From NCBI GenBank assembly GCA_026225255.1, contig JAMFSJ010000063.1, positions 1-64,000 of the forward strand: a DNA stretch of 64,000 nucleotides, in the 5' to 3' direction. Each line of letters starts with the position of its first letter. Position 1 is the stretch's first letter. Positions 15,701 through 22,251 of this stretch are shown piece after piece. The notes beneath the pieces were generated by a model. It had not been told where the DNA came from and did not search any database. It worked only from the letters and a program-made list of their open reading frames with translations. The DNA is from Methylacidimicrobium fagopyrum. Its GTDB lineage: Bacteria > Verrucomicrobiota > Verrucomicrobiia > Limisphaerales > UBA11358. Position numbers and translations under genes: made by a program.

Positions 15701-16101
15701 TCTTCACCATCCAGTTCGTTCATGGTTTCATCAATGACCGGACGCAACTGTTCCCAATCCGCCGCCGCGCCGTCTAATTCTGCAAGTCTGTTCATGGCAT
15801 AGGATTCCTGTTCCCGCAGGGAACGACGTTGTTCCGCACGCCGGGCGTCGGACGCCGCATAGCGCACACTGGTGTAAAGCCAACCGGCCAGCGAAGTATG
15901 GGCCGTCAACTGCGAAGCTTTTTTGGCAAGGCTGCAAAACACTGTCTGCGTGACGTCCTCCGCCAGCTGCGGCGCGCCGTTCAATTGTCGCAACGCCGTG
16001 GAATAAACCAGGCCGACATGCCGGTTGACCAGTTCCGCAAAGGCCGGTTCCGAGCCTTCGCGGACATAATTGTTCAGCAATTCCAAATCGTTTTGCGTCA
16101 T
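12784..16101 (-). CDS. ECF sigma factor fused to membrane segments and carboxypeptidase-regulatory-like domains
   Basis: A 1105-residue fusion; the start is taken at ATG 16101 (MTQNDLELLNNYVREG), 13 codons inside the longest frame. Residues about 15-90 are sigma-70 region 2 (AEDVTQTVFCSLAKKA, LAGWLYTSVRYAASDARRAE), and about 120-178 are region 4 (LDGEDREAVLLRYFQGCPLA then EIGDRLGIKENAARMRVDRA). Hydrophobic segments follow at roughly 180-200, 205-230 and 237-257. The remaining 800 or so residues are periplasmic-type beta-sandwiches of the CarbopepD_reg kind (GGQVVDANGVPVAGAKVGW, TGVVVDANGRPVSAAKILV, DDQGKFTLPMVPPGKHDF). No separate anti-sigma gene lies nearby. Such fusions are known in Verrucomicrobia and Planctomycetes; an external signal probably controls the tethered sigma factor, but this is inference. 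Confidence 0.88.
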   Translation of the reverse strand: MTQNDLELLNNYVREGSEPAFAELVNRHVGLVYSTALRQLNGAPQLAEDVTQTVFCSLAKKASQLTAHTSLAGWLYTSVRYAASDARRAEQRRSLREQESYAMNRLAELDGAAADWEQLRPVIDETMNELDGEDREAVLLRYFQGCPLAEIGDRLGIKENAARMRVDRALEKLRVALVKRGITSTAVILATSLTSYAISTVPTGLAAKVCQAALVGNVAVVTGSGLALLLGNRLMKFSIAAGIAAIIAIPVIYHAMSVRQAPAQLQVASVSTTTQSVIVATTPPSANTQSNPAASGNGITLMEPRLMIQVDDPKTGKPVANVRFDDRFWVGNKFKNRQFYSDKNGWCEVIYPTNLTEIQLTSELDGYADTRLEWHPTRGDKIPETYALHLAPAVPIGGQVVDANGVPVAGAKVGWNHNDDPTADIGIESHQFSWIQVTTDAAGRWQINRIAEDMIHRIYGSAENPEYVDSDMVFAGRDPSVAKALREGSYVFKLGLATKITGVVVDANGRPVSAAKILVGHISSSDRREVTADASGTFTIPGGKPGDNLLTANASGFAATTIAINTTNDVMPYKLVLTKGSLLKMRVQNKAGDPIPNANARLNTFNPGMFDLPHYNAKRTQVDFHKKSDADGWLIWSNAPAGELDFQFAAEGYVYSENIYLTADGQDHIITLHPALVISGVVNDGDTGESIQHFRMGIGWPAMNYSTGKTNGNWSSIARFWPEFSGGQYSNVMEEAAIGGTANPGYILRFEAEGYTPFISRVIAPDEGPVHFDVLLHRQVSTSIAVLGVDGQPAINTEIGLLSHDAHLRLVPGGFSKDQSGTSVLHTDATGHFLLPTDASITRVIIANPSGYAEAAPADLQKIPAVTLQPWGRVEVTCLSHGQPVVGREYLFDLGEDDSTAINTDFTAFKVMTDDQGKFTLPMVPPGKHDFTRLIVTYTNPGGPGDRSWIHGDKTEVDILPGATTTVTFGDKGYTVTAKLQWPGGKPLANLQNVMITLQTPMPSMPKEIIGNRELMMHYLQTPEYLALAKAARHYPMSITADGSLAADDVPPGNYSLSAFAILKAEGGKPNGSLSSQRILVTVPSDPPTGQLDAGTIELVQPRTH

Positions 16102-16182
16102 CTTACTTATTAAACAGTCACCGCCGCAAAAAACGCACAAAAAAAATCAAAGATTGCGTGGCCTCGCAAGAGTGAACGCTTC

Positions 16183-16242
16183 ATCCGTTTGAGCTACGCG
16201 ACTAGGCTGGCGAACATTGTCTGCAAAACGCTGGTGAAATAA
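16183..16242 (+). pseudogene. Partial copy of the aspC 3' end
   Basis: 60 bases matching the last 87 bases of aspC (12611-12697) with a few substitutions and one exact 27-base (9-codon) internal deletion. The sequence passes directly from GAACATTG to TCTGCAAAACG and keeps the TAA stop. No upstream part of the gene is present. It lies on the other side of the sigma-fusion gene, followed by its own terminator. Confidence 0.85.
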
Positions 16243-16261
16243 TTTTCACGCAACGCTCACG

Positions 16262-16290
16262 AAAGCCGCGCGTCAGCTCGCGGCTTTTTT
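16262..16290 (+). terminator. Intrinsic terminator after the aspC fragment
   Basis: Stem AAAGCCGCG / CGCGGCTTT (16262-16270 and 16279-16287) with an 8-base loop and a T-run. It stands 19 bases after the stop codon of the aspC fragment, in the position expected for a true aspC terminator, and ahead of the XylR-like regulator. Confidence 0.85.
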
Positions 16291-16354
16291 GTTGGCTGAA
16301 AAAACTCCGCCTCGTCTTTCGATGGAAATTCAGTTATCAAACCAGCGCCGTCGC

Positions 16355-17602
16355 ATGAAAAAAGTCATTGCCCCCATCCGTCGTCCACGCGTCGCGTTGC
16401 TGATCGAGTCATCGCGCGCGTATGGCCGGGCGACGCTTTCCGGGATCGCCAAATATATTCGCGCCCACACGCAATGGTCGATTTCCATCCAGGAACAAAG
16501 TTTGAACGATGACCTGCCGCACTGGTTTAAGCATTGGGAAGGCGATGGCATTATCACGCGCATCGAAACCCCGGCCCTCGCGGGCGTGCTCAAGCGGTTG
16601 AATGTGCCCACCGTTTTTTTGCGCAACGTCGCGCCGGGCACGAAAGCACCTTCGATCTTGACGGATAATCCCGCCGTCAGCCGCGTGGCCTTTGAACATT
16701 TGCGCGAACGTGGTTTTCGGCATTTCGCTTTTTGCGGCTTCAATGGCGCGGACTATTCGGACGAACGACGCGATAGTTTTATTCAATCCGTCACGCAACT
16801 CAGTTTGCACTGTCATGTCTTCGGCGCGAAATCGCCGGTCAGCGAATTATCCAACACCGCCGCGTATGAAGAGGTCGGCTTGGAAGATGGCGAGCGCGTG
16901 GCCGAGTGGATCAAGGCGTTGCCCAAACCCATCGGTTTGATGGCGTGTAACGATATGCGCGGCCAGCAAGTGTTGGACGCCTGCCGCGCAAGTGACGTCA
17001 CCGTGCCGGACGATGTGGCGGTCGTCGGCGTTGATAATGAGGAAGTGTTGTGTGATTTGTCTGATCCGTCGCTGTCCAGCGTCGTGCCGAATGGCGAACG
17101 CATCGGCTATGAGGCGGCGGCACTTTTGGAGCAAATGATGGCGGGCAAAAAAGTTCAATTCAAACCGTCCCTCATCGAACCTTTCGGCGTCGTCACGCGG
17201 CGTTCGACCGAGGTGTTGGCGATTGAAGACCGGCAGATCGCCGTCGCCGCGCGCTTCATCCGTGAACATGCGTGCGAGGGCGTTGATGTAGGCGATGTCC
17301 TGCGGGCGGCGTCGATGTCGCGCAGTGCGCTCGACCGGCATTTCATCAAGACCATGGGCCGTTCGCCCAAGGACGAAATCTTGCGCGTGCGCCTCAATCG
17401 CGCCAAGCAGCTATTGGCGGAAACTGATTTTTCACAGGCGTTGATCGCGGAAAAAATCGGCTTTGAACACGCGGAATATCTCAGTCGCATTTTCAAAAAA
17501 CGGATCGGCGTCACGCCCTCCGAATTTCGTTCCCGTTCCCGCGCGCAAGATCAGGCGGATGCGTTGCCAGCCAAGTTGGCCTCGTTGAAACGGAGCGTGT
17601 GA
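16355..17602 (+). CDS. XylR-like regulator (LacI-type sensor domain + AraC helix-turn-helix)
   Basis: The start is taken at ATG 16355 (MKKVIAPIRRPRVALLIESS); ATG 16322 is an alternative, and a TTG further up lies in the terminator T-run. Residues about 10-275 form a periplasmic-binding-protein-like sugar sensor (RVALLIESSRAYGRATLSGI; LMACNDMRGQQVLDACRA; DVAVVGVDNEEVLCDLS). The last 105 or so residues are an AraC-family DNA-binding domain with two helix-turn-helix motifs (MSRSALDRHFIKTMGRSP; ALIAEKIGFEHAEYLSRIFK). This order is that of XylR-type activators. The alpha-galactosidase-like gene starts about 150 bases downstream on the same strand and is its likely target. Confidence 0.9.
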   Translation: MKKVIAPIRRPRVALLIESSRAYGRATLSGIAKYIRAHTQWSISIQEQSLNDDLPHWFKHWEGDGIITRIETPALAGVLKRLNVPTVFLRNVAPGTKAPSILTDNPAVSRVAFEHLRERGFRHFAFCGFNGADYSDERRDSFIQSVTQLSLHCHVFGAKSPVSELSNTAAYEEVGLEDGERVAEWIKALPKPIGLMACNDMRGQQVLDACRASDVTVPDDVAVVGVDNEEVLCDLSDPSLSSVVPNGERIGYEAAALLEQMMAGKKVQFKPSLIEPFGVVTRRSTEVLAIEDRQIAVAARFIREHACEGVDVGDVLRAASMSRSALDRHFIKTMGRSPKDEILRVRLNRAKQLLAETDFSQALIAEKIGFEHAEYLSRIFKKRIGVTPSEFRSRSRAQDQADALPAKLASLKRSV

Positions 17603-17758
17603 TTCCGGTTTTCCAGCGCCTGGCACACTTTTAATTTCCGACCGGAATGGTTGCTCAAATAAATCAATTCTTTCCCCAGAAAGTTCATTGGAAGCAGTCA
17701 CTCCGCCGGCTACAATAATCAGCCTATCAAACGCATCATCATAGGACTCTGGCTGGCC

Positions 17759-19966
17759 TTGGCTTTATTAAAGTCGGCTGAAGCGGCCCCGTCATTTCAG
17801 CAAGTTGGCAGCACCTTAGTCATGTCCAATGCGAATGTCCGGCTCGTCTATAACTTGACTGCCGGCACGACGGATTTTTACTGGCAGAATGCCAAGAAAA
17901 TATCGGCATTTTATAGCGGCGTCGGCTTGAACACGGGTTATATCAAAGGCCTTAGTTACAGTAGCTGGAATTACACAATCGTCAGCAGCAACCAAGCCGT
18001 GATCACTGCCACCGGCAGCGGGGTGCCGATGATGAAACAGTATTTTACGCTCGACCAAAACGATAGCTTCCTCGTGCGCGCGGAGGTTTCCGGTTCCAAT
18101 CTGAAAGCGAACTGGTTTGGACCCGTCGTCGTGGACACCACGGGCGGGGTGGATATTGGCATCACCAATGATAACCGCGCCCTCGTCGTGCCGTTCGACA
18201 ACGACGGTTTCATCCGCTACAACGCAATGCCGATGAATAGTTCCACCACCGGCTATGAAGTCGCCGCGTTCTACGACAACACTTCTCGCAATGGTCTCAT
18301 CGTCGGTTCCGTCACCCATGACACTTGGAAGACCGGAATCTATTTTGCCGGCGCCAATAATAAATTGACCCAAATGAACGTCTTTGGCGGCGCCACCACG
18401 CCCGCCGATGTTGCCCCGCACGGTTATCTCAGCGGCAACCTCATTTCTTCGCCCACGATGTTCGTCGGTTTTGGCGCCGACTGGCGGGTGACGCTGCAAA
18501 ATTTCGCCAACGCAAACACCAACTTTGCTCCGCGACTGGTTTGGACCAATGGCGTGCCGTTCGGCTGGAATAGTTGGGGCGTGATTCAGGCTAACATCAC
18601 TTACGCCGACGCCATCGCCGTTTCCGATTTCTACTTCGTTAACCTGATGCCGCATAACTTTACCAATCACGGCACGGTCTATATCAACCTGGATTCTTAT
18701 TGGGATAATTTAACCGCTGCCCAACTACAAAGTTTCGCGGCGCACTGCCACGTGCAGGGCGAGAAAGCGGGCATTTACTTCACGCCTTTTGCGTGGTTCA
18801 ACACGCCCGTGAACGCGACGAATGTTTTCGTTGAAGGCACCGGCAATACGTATCATTACAGTGACATCGTCTTACGCACGTCCAACGGCACCATTGAAGC
18901 CAGCGACGGCGCGCTTGCACTCGACCCGACGCATCCCGGCACGAAGCTGCGAATCAATTATTATATCAACGAGTTCACCAACTGGGGGTTTGATTATGTC
19001 AAAGCCGACTTTCTTTCGCATGGTTCGTTTGAAGGCGTTCACTACGACCCGACCGTGACGACCGGCATCCAGGCTTACAACCAAGGCATGCAATATACGT
19101 TCAACGCCATCAACGGTCGCATGTTCCTCAGCGAATCCATCGCCCCCCTCTTTCCCTATCAATATGCCCATAGCCGCCGGATTTCGTGCGATGCGGAAAC
19201 CTCGCTGATCAGTAATACCGAATACGAAATGAATTCTGTCTCCTATGGTTGGTGGTTGAATAACGTATATCCCTTCAACGACCCGGACATTTTAGTCTTT
19301 GGCAATGGCTCGACCACTAACGAAGCGCAAAGCCGACTGATCAGCGGGGTGGTCACTGGACTTATGCTGGGCGGTGACGATCTTACCGTCGCCAACGGAC
19401 AAAACGGCGCGACTAACTTGCTGACGAATGCCGCCATCGATTCCGTTGCCCGTATCGGCCAGACCTTTACTCCCGTGGAAGGCAACTCCGGTAGTGCGGC
19501 GGAAAACATTTTTATCCGTCAAGATACAGCAACGAATTGGTGCGTTGCCGTTTTCAATTACACCAGCCAATCCACCAATGAAACCGTCAATCTCGCCCGT
19601 GCCGGTTTGCCAGCGGGCAGTTATCTCACCACGAATCTGTGGGATGGCACCGGGTTACCCGTCACCAATTCCTTCAACGTGAGTCTGAACGCCAAGCAAT
19701 CGAAGCTATTCCGACTCACTTATATTCCGCTGCCGTCGCCGGTGGTGAACCATATTACTCTATCCGGCAGCAAGTTGATTTTCAGCGGCACGAACGGCCC
19801 GGCGAACGGTAGTTATGCCGTGCTAACTTCTACCAATCTCTTTACCTCACTGACAAACTGGACTAAGCAAGCGACCAATACTTTTGACAGCAACGGATTT
19901 TTCAATGTCACCAATACCATAGCGCCAAATTCGCCGCCGCTATTTTACAGTATCCAACTCCGTTGA
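17759..19966 (+). CDS. Secreted alpha-galactosidase-like glycoside hydrolase (clan GH-D)
   Basis: Probably hydrolyses terminal alpha-galactosides or related alpha-sugars outside the cytoplasm. An N-terminal beta-sandwich (about 1-270) is followed by a TIM barrel beginning at FGWNSWG. The clan GH-D nucleophile motif is YVKADFL, and RRISCDAETSL lies where the acid/base Asp is expected. The C-terminal 75 or so residues are the shared beta-rich module ending in LFYSIQLR. The annotated start is TTG. However, the frame is open to 17663 and encodes a perfect signal peptide beginning at ATC 17726 (IKRIIIGLWLALALL), with no ATG, so the true start is uncertain. The XylR-like gene upstream is the likely regulator. 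Confidence 0.82.
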   Translation: MALLKSAEAAPSFQQVGSTLVMSNANVRLVYNLTAGTTDFYWQNAKKISAFYSGVGLNTGYIKGLSYSSWNYTIVSSNQAVITATGSGVPMMKQYFTLDQNDSFLVRAEVSGSNLKANWFGPVVVDTTGGVDIGITNDNRALVVPFDNDGFIRYNAMPMNSSTTGYEVAAFYDNTSRNGLIVGSVTHDTWKTGIYFAGANNKLTQMNVFGGATTPADVAPHGYLSGNLISSPTMFVGFGADWRVTLQNFANANTNFAPRLVWTNGVPFGWNSWGVIQANITYADAIAVSDFYFVNLMPHNFTNHGTVYINLDSYWDNLTAAQLQSFAAHCHVQGEKAGIYFTPFAWFNTPVNATNVFVEGTGNTYHYSDIVLRTSNGTIEASDGALALDPTHPGTKLRINYYINEFTNWGFDYVKADFLSHGSFEGVHYDPTVTTGIQAYNQGMQYTFNAINGRMFLSESIAPLFPYQYAHSRRISCDAETSLISNTEYEMNSVSYGWWLNNVYPFNDPDILVFGNGSTTNEAQSRLISGVVTGLMLGGDDLTVANGQNGATNLLTNAAIDSVARIGQTFTPVEGNSGSAAENIFIRQDTATNWCVAVFNYTSQSTNETVNLARAGLPAGSYLTTNLWDGTGLPVTNSFNVSLNAKQSKLFRLTYIPLPSPVVNHITLSGSKLIFSGTNGPANGSYAVLTSTNLFTSLTNWTKQATNTFDSNGFFNVTNTIAPNSPPLFYSIQLR

Positions 19967-20020
19967 GCCTTAAAACATTCCCCATTGTCAGCCAATCCGG
20001 TTTGTGCTAACCCATCAACT

Positions 20021-20575
20021 ATGAACGTTAAAAAACTACTGCTCATCGCCTTAGGTTCACTCATCTGGGGACTATTACCCGCTACCGCCGGTGAATTTCC
20101 CGATAGTTGGACTTGGGATACTAAACCGGAACAACGCGCCAGCCACGCCGCCTTGGAAGGCAAGCCCATGCCGGCCTTGAACGTCACCCACTGGATCAAT
20201 GGCGAAGTCAAACCCGCCGATCTGAAAGGCAAAGTCGTCGTCGTGGATTTTTATGCGACCTGGTGCGGCCCCTGTATGCACGCCATCCCGCATAACAACG
20301 AACTGCTCAAAAAATATTCGGCCAAAGGTTTGACGATCATTGGCGTTTGCACCAATAAACGTGGGCAAGAGATTTTTGACACCAATGCCAAGCAACACGG
20401 CATTGAATATCCCGCTGCGCGCGACGCTGAACTGAAGTCGCAAAAAGACTGGGCCGTGCATTATTATCCGACCTACGCCGTCATTGATCGCAAAGGCATC
20501 GTCCGGGCGATCGGCCTGCAACCGGAATACGTCGAACCCGTCGTTCAGAAATTACTGGCCGAAACCGTCCCATGA
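20021..20575 (+). CDS. Exported TlpA-like thioredoxin-fold protein
   Basis: 184 residues from ATG 20021, the first Met before a signal peptide (MNVKKLLLIALGSLIWGLLP, cleavage near ATAG). The thioredoxin fold carries an intact redox pair in VVVDFYATWCGPCMHAI, followed by GLTIIGVCTNKRG and the cis-proline strand YYPTYAVIDRKG. TlpA/ResA-like proteins reduce or rearrange cysteines of extracytoplasmic proteins, often during cytochrome c maturation. The gene lies 54 bases after the glycosidase on the same strand and may share its transcript; a functional link is not evident. Confidence 0.88.
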   Translation: MNVKKLLLIALGSLIWGLLPATAGEFPDSWTWDTKPEQRASHAALEGKPMPALNVTHWINGEVKPADLKGKVVVVDFYATWCGPCMHAIPHNNELLKKYSAKGLTIIGVCTNKRGQEIFDTNAKQHGIEYPAARDAELKSQKDWAVHYYPTYAVIDRKGIVRAIGLQPEYVEPVVQKLLAETVP

Positions 20576-20669
20576 AGGCGGCACGGAAGTATCCCCGAGA
20601 CGTTTTCAGAGATACAGATCGAGGCGGGTTCGCGGCTAGTTAGTAGCGGCCTTGCCGTCACCCACCAAT

Positions 20670-22055
20670 TTATTTGTAGAGTAACCGGAAGAATCTTGGC
20701 GGTGAGGTTTGATTCAGGCCGTTGGTCAGCGTAAAACTAAAAGCATTGCCGATAGAAAGGTTGGTCGTCAGCGCCGTTTGGTTGGTTGCGGGAACCCATA
20801 GATTTGTCGCCATCAATAAAACGTAAGTGCCATTCGTCGCGGCGTTGCTGACGTTGAAAATCAGATTCGTCCCGGCGGCTTTAACGCTGGTAATGATGGG
20901 TGCGGGAATCGGGATCATGTAATCAGCCCCCACGGGCAAGTGGTCGCTGGCATTGGTGAGATCATGATACAGCGTGGCGGCGCTGATGAACGCGCCGGCC
21001 ATCAGATTGGTCAAGGCGTTGTTGCCGACAGAAGTCGTGCTGGCCTTGTAAGCGACCGTGCCGTTGTTGGCAAAGGTATGATAGGTGCCGGAAACTAATT
21101 TCAAGCCGCTGCCGCTACCGTAATAAACATTCGTCGTCATCATTTCAAAATCGTCGCGGTAATGCAGGCTCGTCGACGAATCGGTTTTATTGTTCAATAG
21201 CGAATTCACCGTCCAATCAATATTGTTTGCCCCGGACGGATTCAACGGATCAATCCCCTGCCCTTGCACGACGCCATTCGGCGCAGCGTTAGAAATCAGC
21301 AGTTGATATTGCGCCTCGCCGCTGCCGCCGAGATTGTAGTCGCCCACATACACTATGCGCGGATTGGCTGGCAAATTGGTCGCGGCATCGTTGCGGATGA
21401 TCGCGGCTTCGCCGGCGCGATAGGATTGATTGACCGATTCCGTTCCCGAAGCGCTCGACTTATAATGGCTCACATAAACGTAAAACTCATTCGTCGGTGT
21501 GGCCGTGATTCCCGCCGGCGCGAATTCATAACGCGTGACTTCACGATATTCCCCGCTGCTGGAACCTAATTTACTGACGCCGCCCGGCGGATCAACCGGC
21601 AGTGACGCCAGCAGTTGTAAAGTGGACGTGTTGTAAACCATGGCATTCGGGCCGTTTCCGCTGGTGACCGCCCCGCCGCTTTCCGTTGCCTGATATGGGC
21701 TGCTCGCGTAAGTGGCAGTTAGATTGTGGAAGGCGTAAAAGGCATTCAACCCATTCACAATGGGCGCGACGGTGATCGGATTGCTCGTGGTTTCTTCCAA
21801 CGCCAACACGTCAATCGGCTGCGCCGGATCGCTGCCCAGAATCTCTTCGCCAATCCCTTCGAGCACGCCGCCCGCCTGAACATTATTCGCGTCGTTGTAA
21901 GGCGCGATCAATCCCGGCAAGGGCGTCGTCACGCCGTTGATGTCGGCTTCGATATTATAAGTGACAACGCGCAACGTTCGCGTTTGTGCGGAAATGCTCT
22001 GGGGCAGGCCCCAAAGCGATAAAATGACGGCGCAACCGGATAAAAAATATTTCAT
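20670..22055 (-). CDS. Secreted endonuclease/exonuclease/phosphatase-fold protein
   Basis: The start is taken at ATG 22055, giving a signal peptide (MKYFLSGCAVILSLWGLPQS, cleavage near ISAQ). The EEP fold is shown by VVTYNIEADING (about residue 30), VLALEETTSNP (metal Glu), YVGDYNLGGSGEAQYQLL (catalytic Asp/Asn pair) and the closing SDHLPVGADY (Asp-His). The family includes DNases and phosphodiesterases; the substrate is unknown. The last 80 or so residues (AAGTNLIFNVSNAATNGTYV and PPRFFRLLYK) are the shared C-terminal module. Convergent with the thioredoxin-like gene, divergent from the GH92 gene. Confidence 0.82.
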   Translation of the reverse strand: MKYFLSGCAVILSLWGLPQSISAQTRTLRVVTYNIEADINGVTTPLPGLIAPYNDANNVQAGGVLEGIGEEILGSDPAQPIDVLALEETTSNPITVAPIVNGLNAFYAFHNLTATYASSPYQATESGGAVTSGNGPNAMVYNTSTLQLLASLPVDPPGGVSKLGSSSGEYREVTRYEFAPAGITATPTNEFYVYVSHYKSSASGTESVNQSYRAGEAAIIRNDAATNLPANPRIVYVGDYNLGGSGEAQYQLLISNAAPNGVVQGQGIDPLNPSGANNIDWTVNSLLNNKTDSSTSLHYRDDFEMMTTNVYYGSGSGLKLVSGTYHTFANNGTVAYKASTTSVGNNALTNLMAGAFISAATLYHDLTNASDHLPVGADYMIPIPAPIITSVKAAGTNLIFNVSNAATNGTYVLLMATNLWVPATNQTALTTNLSIGNAFSFTLTNGLNQTSPPRFFRLLYK

Positions 22056-22251
22056 GGTCTTTTGTGATAACCGCCCCACGATTCCCCTTAATTATTGAAC
22101 ACTCCCAGCATACACCTAGCCGGCCTTGATTCAAGTCGCGACGACGACAGCCTGCGTCACCTGCTTGATTGCTGAAAATAAATTTCGCTCGCCGTGACCA
22201 AATCCGTAAAATCAAATTTACCAGAACCCTAGCCGACTGTTATTCTGAATT

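Noticed and set aside
12784..16101. Sigma factor and periplasmic domains as two genes merged by an assembly error
   Set aside because: The frame is continuous, the linker contains ordinary membrane helices, and this architecture is known from related bacteria.
12711..16290. aspC end duplication as an integrase attachment site
   Set aside because: The segment between the copies carries only the sigma-fusion gene, with no integrase or phage gene, so site-specific integration is not supported; only the duplication itself is reported.
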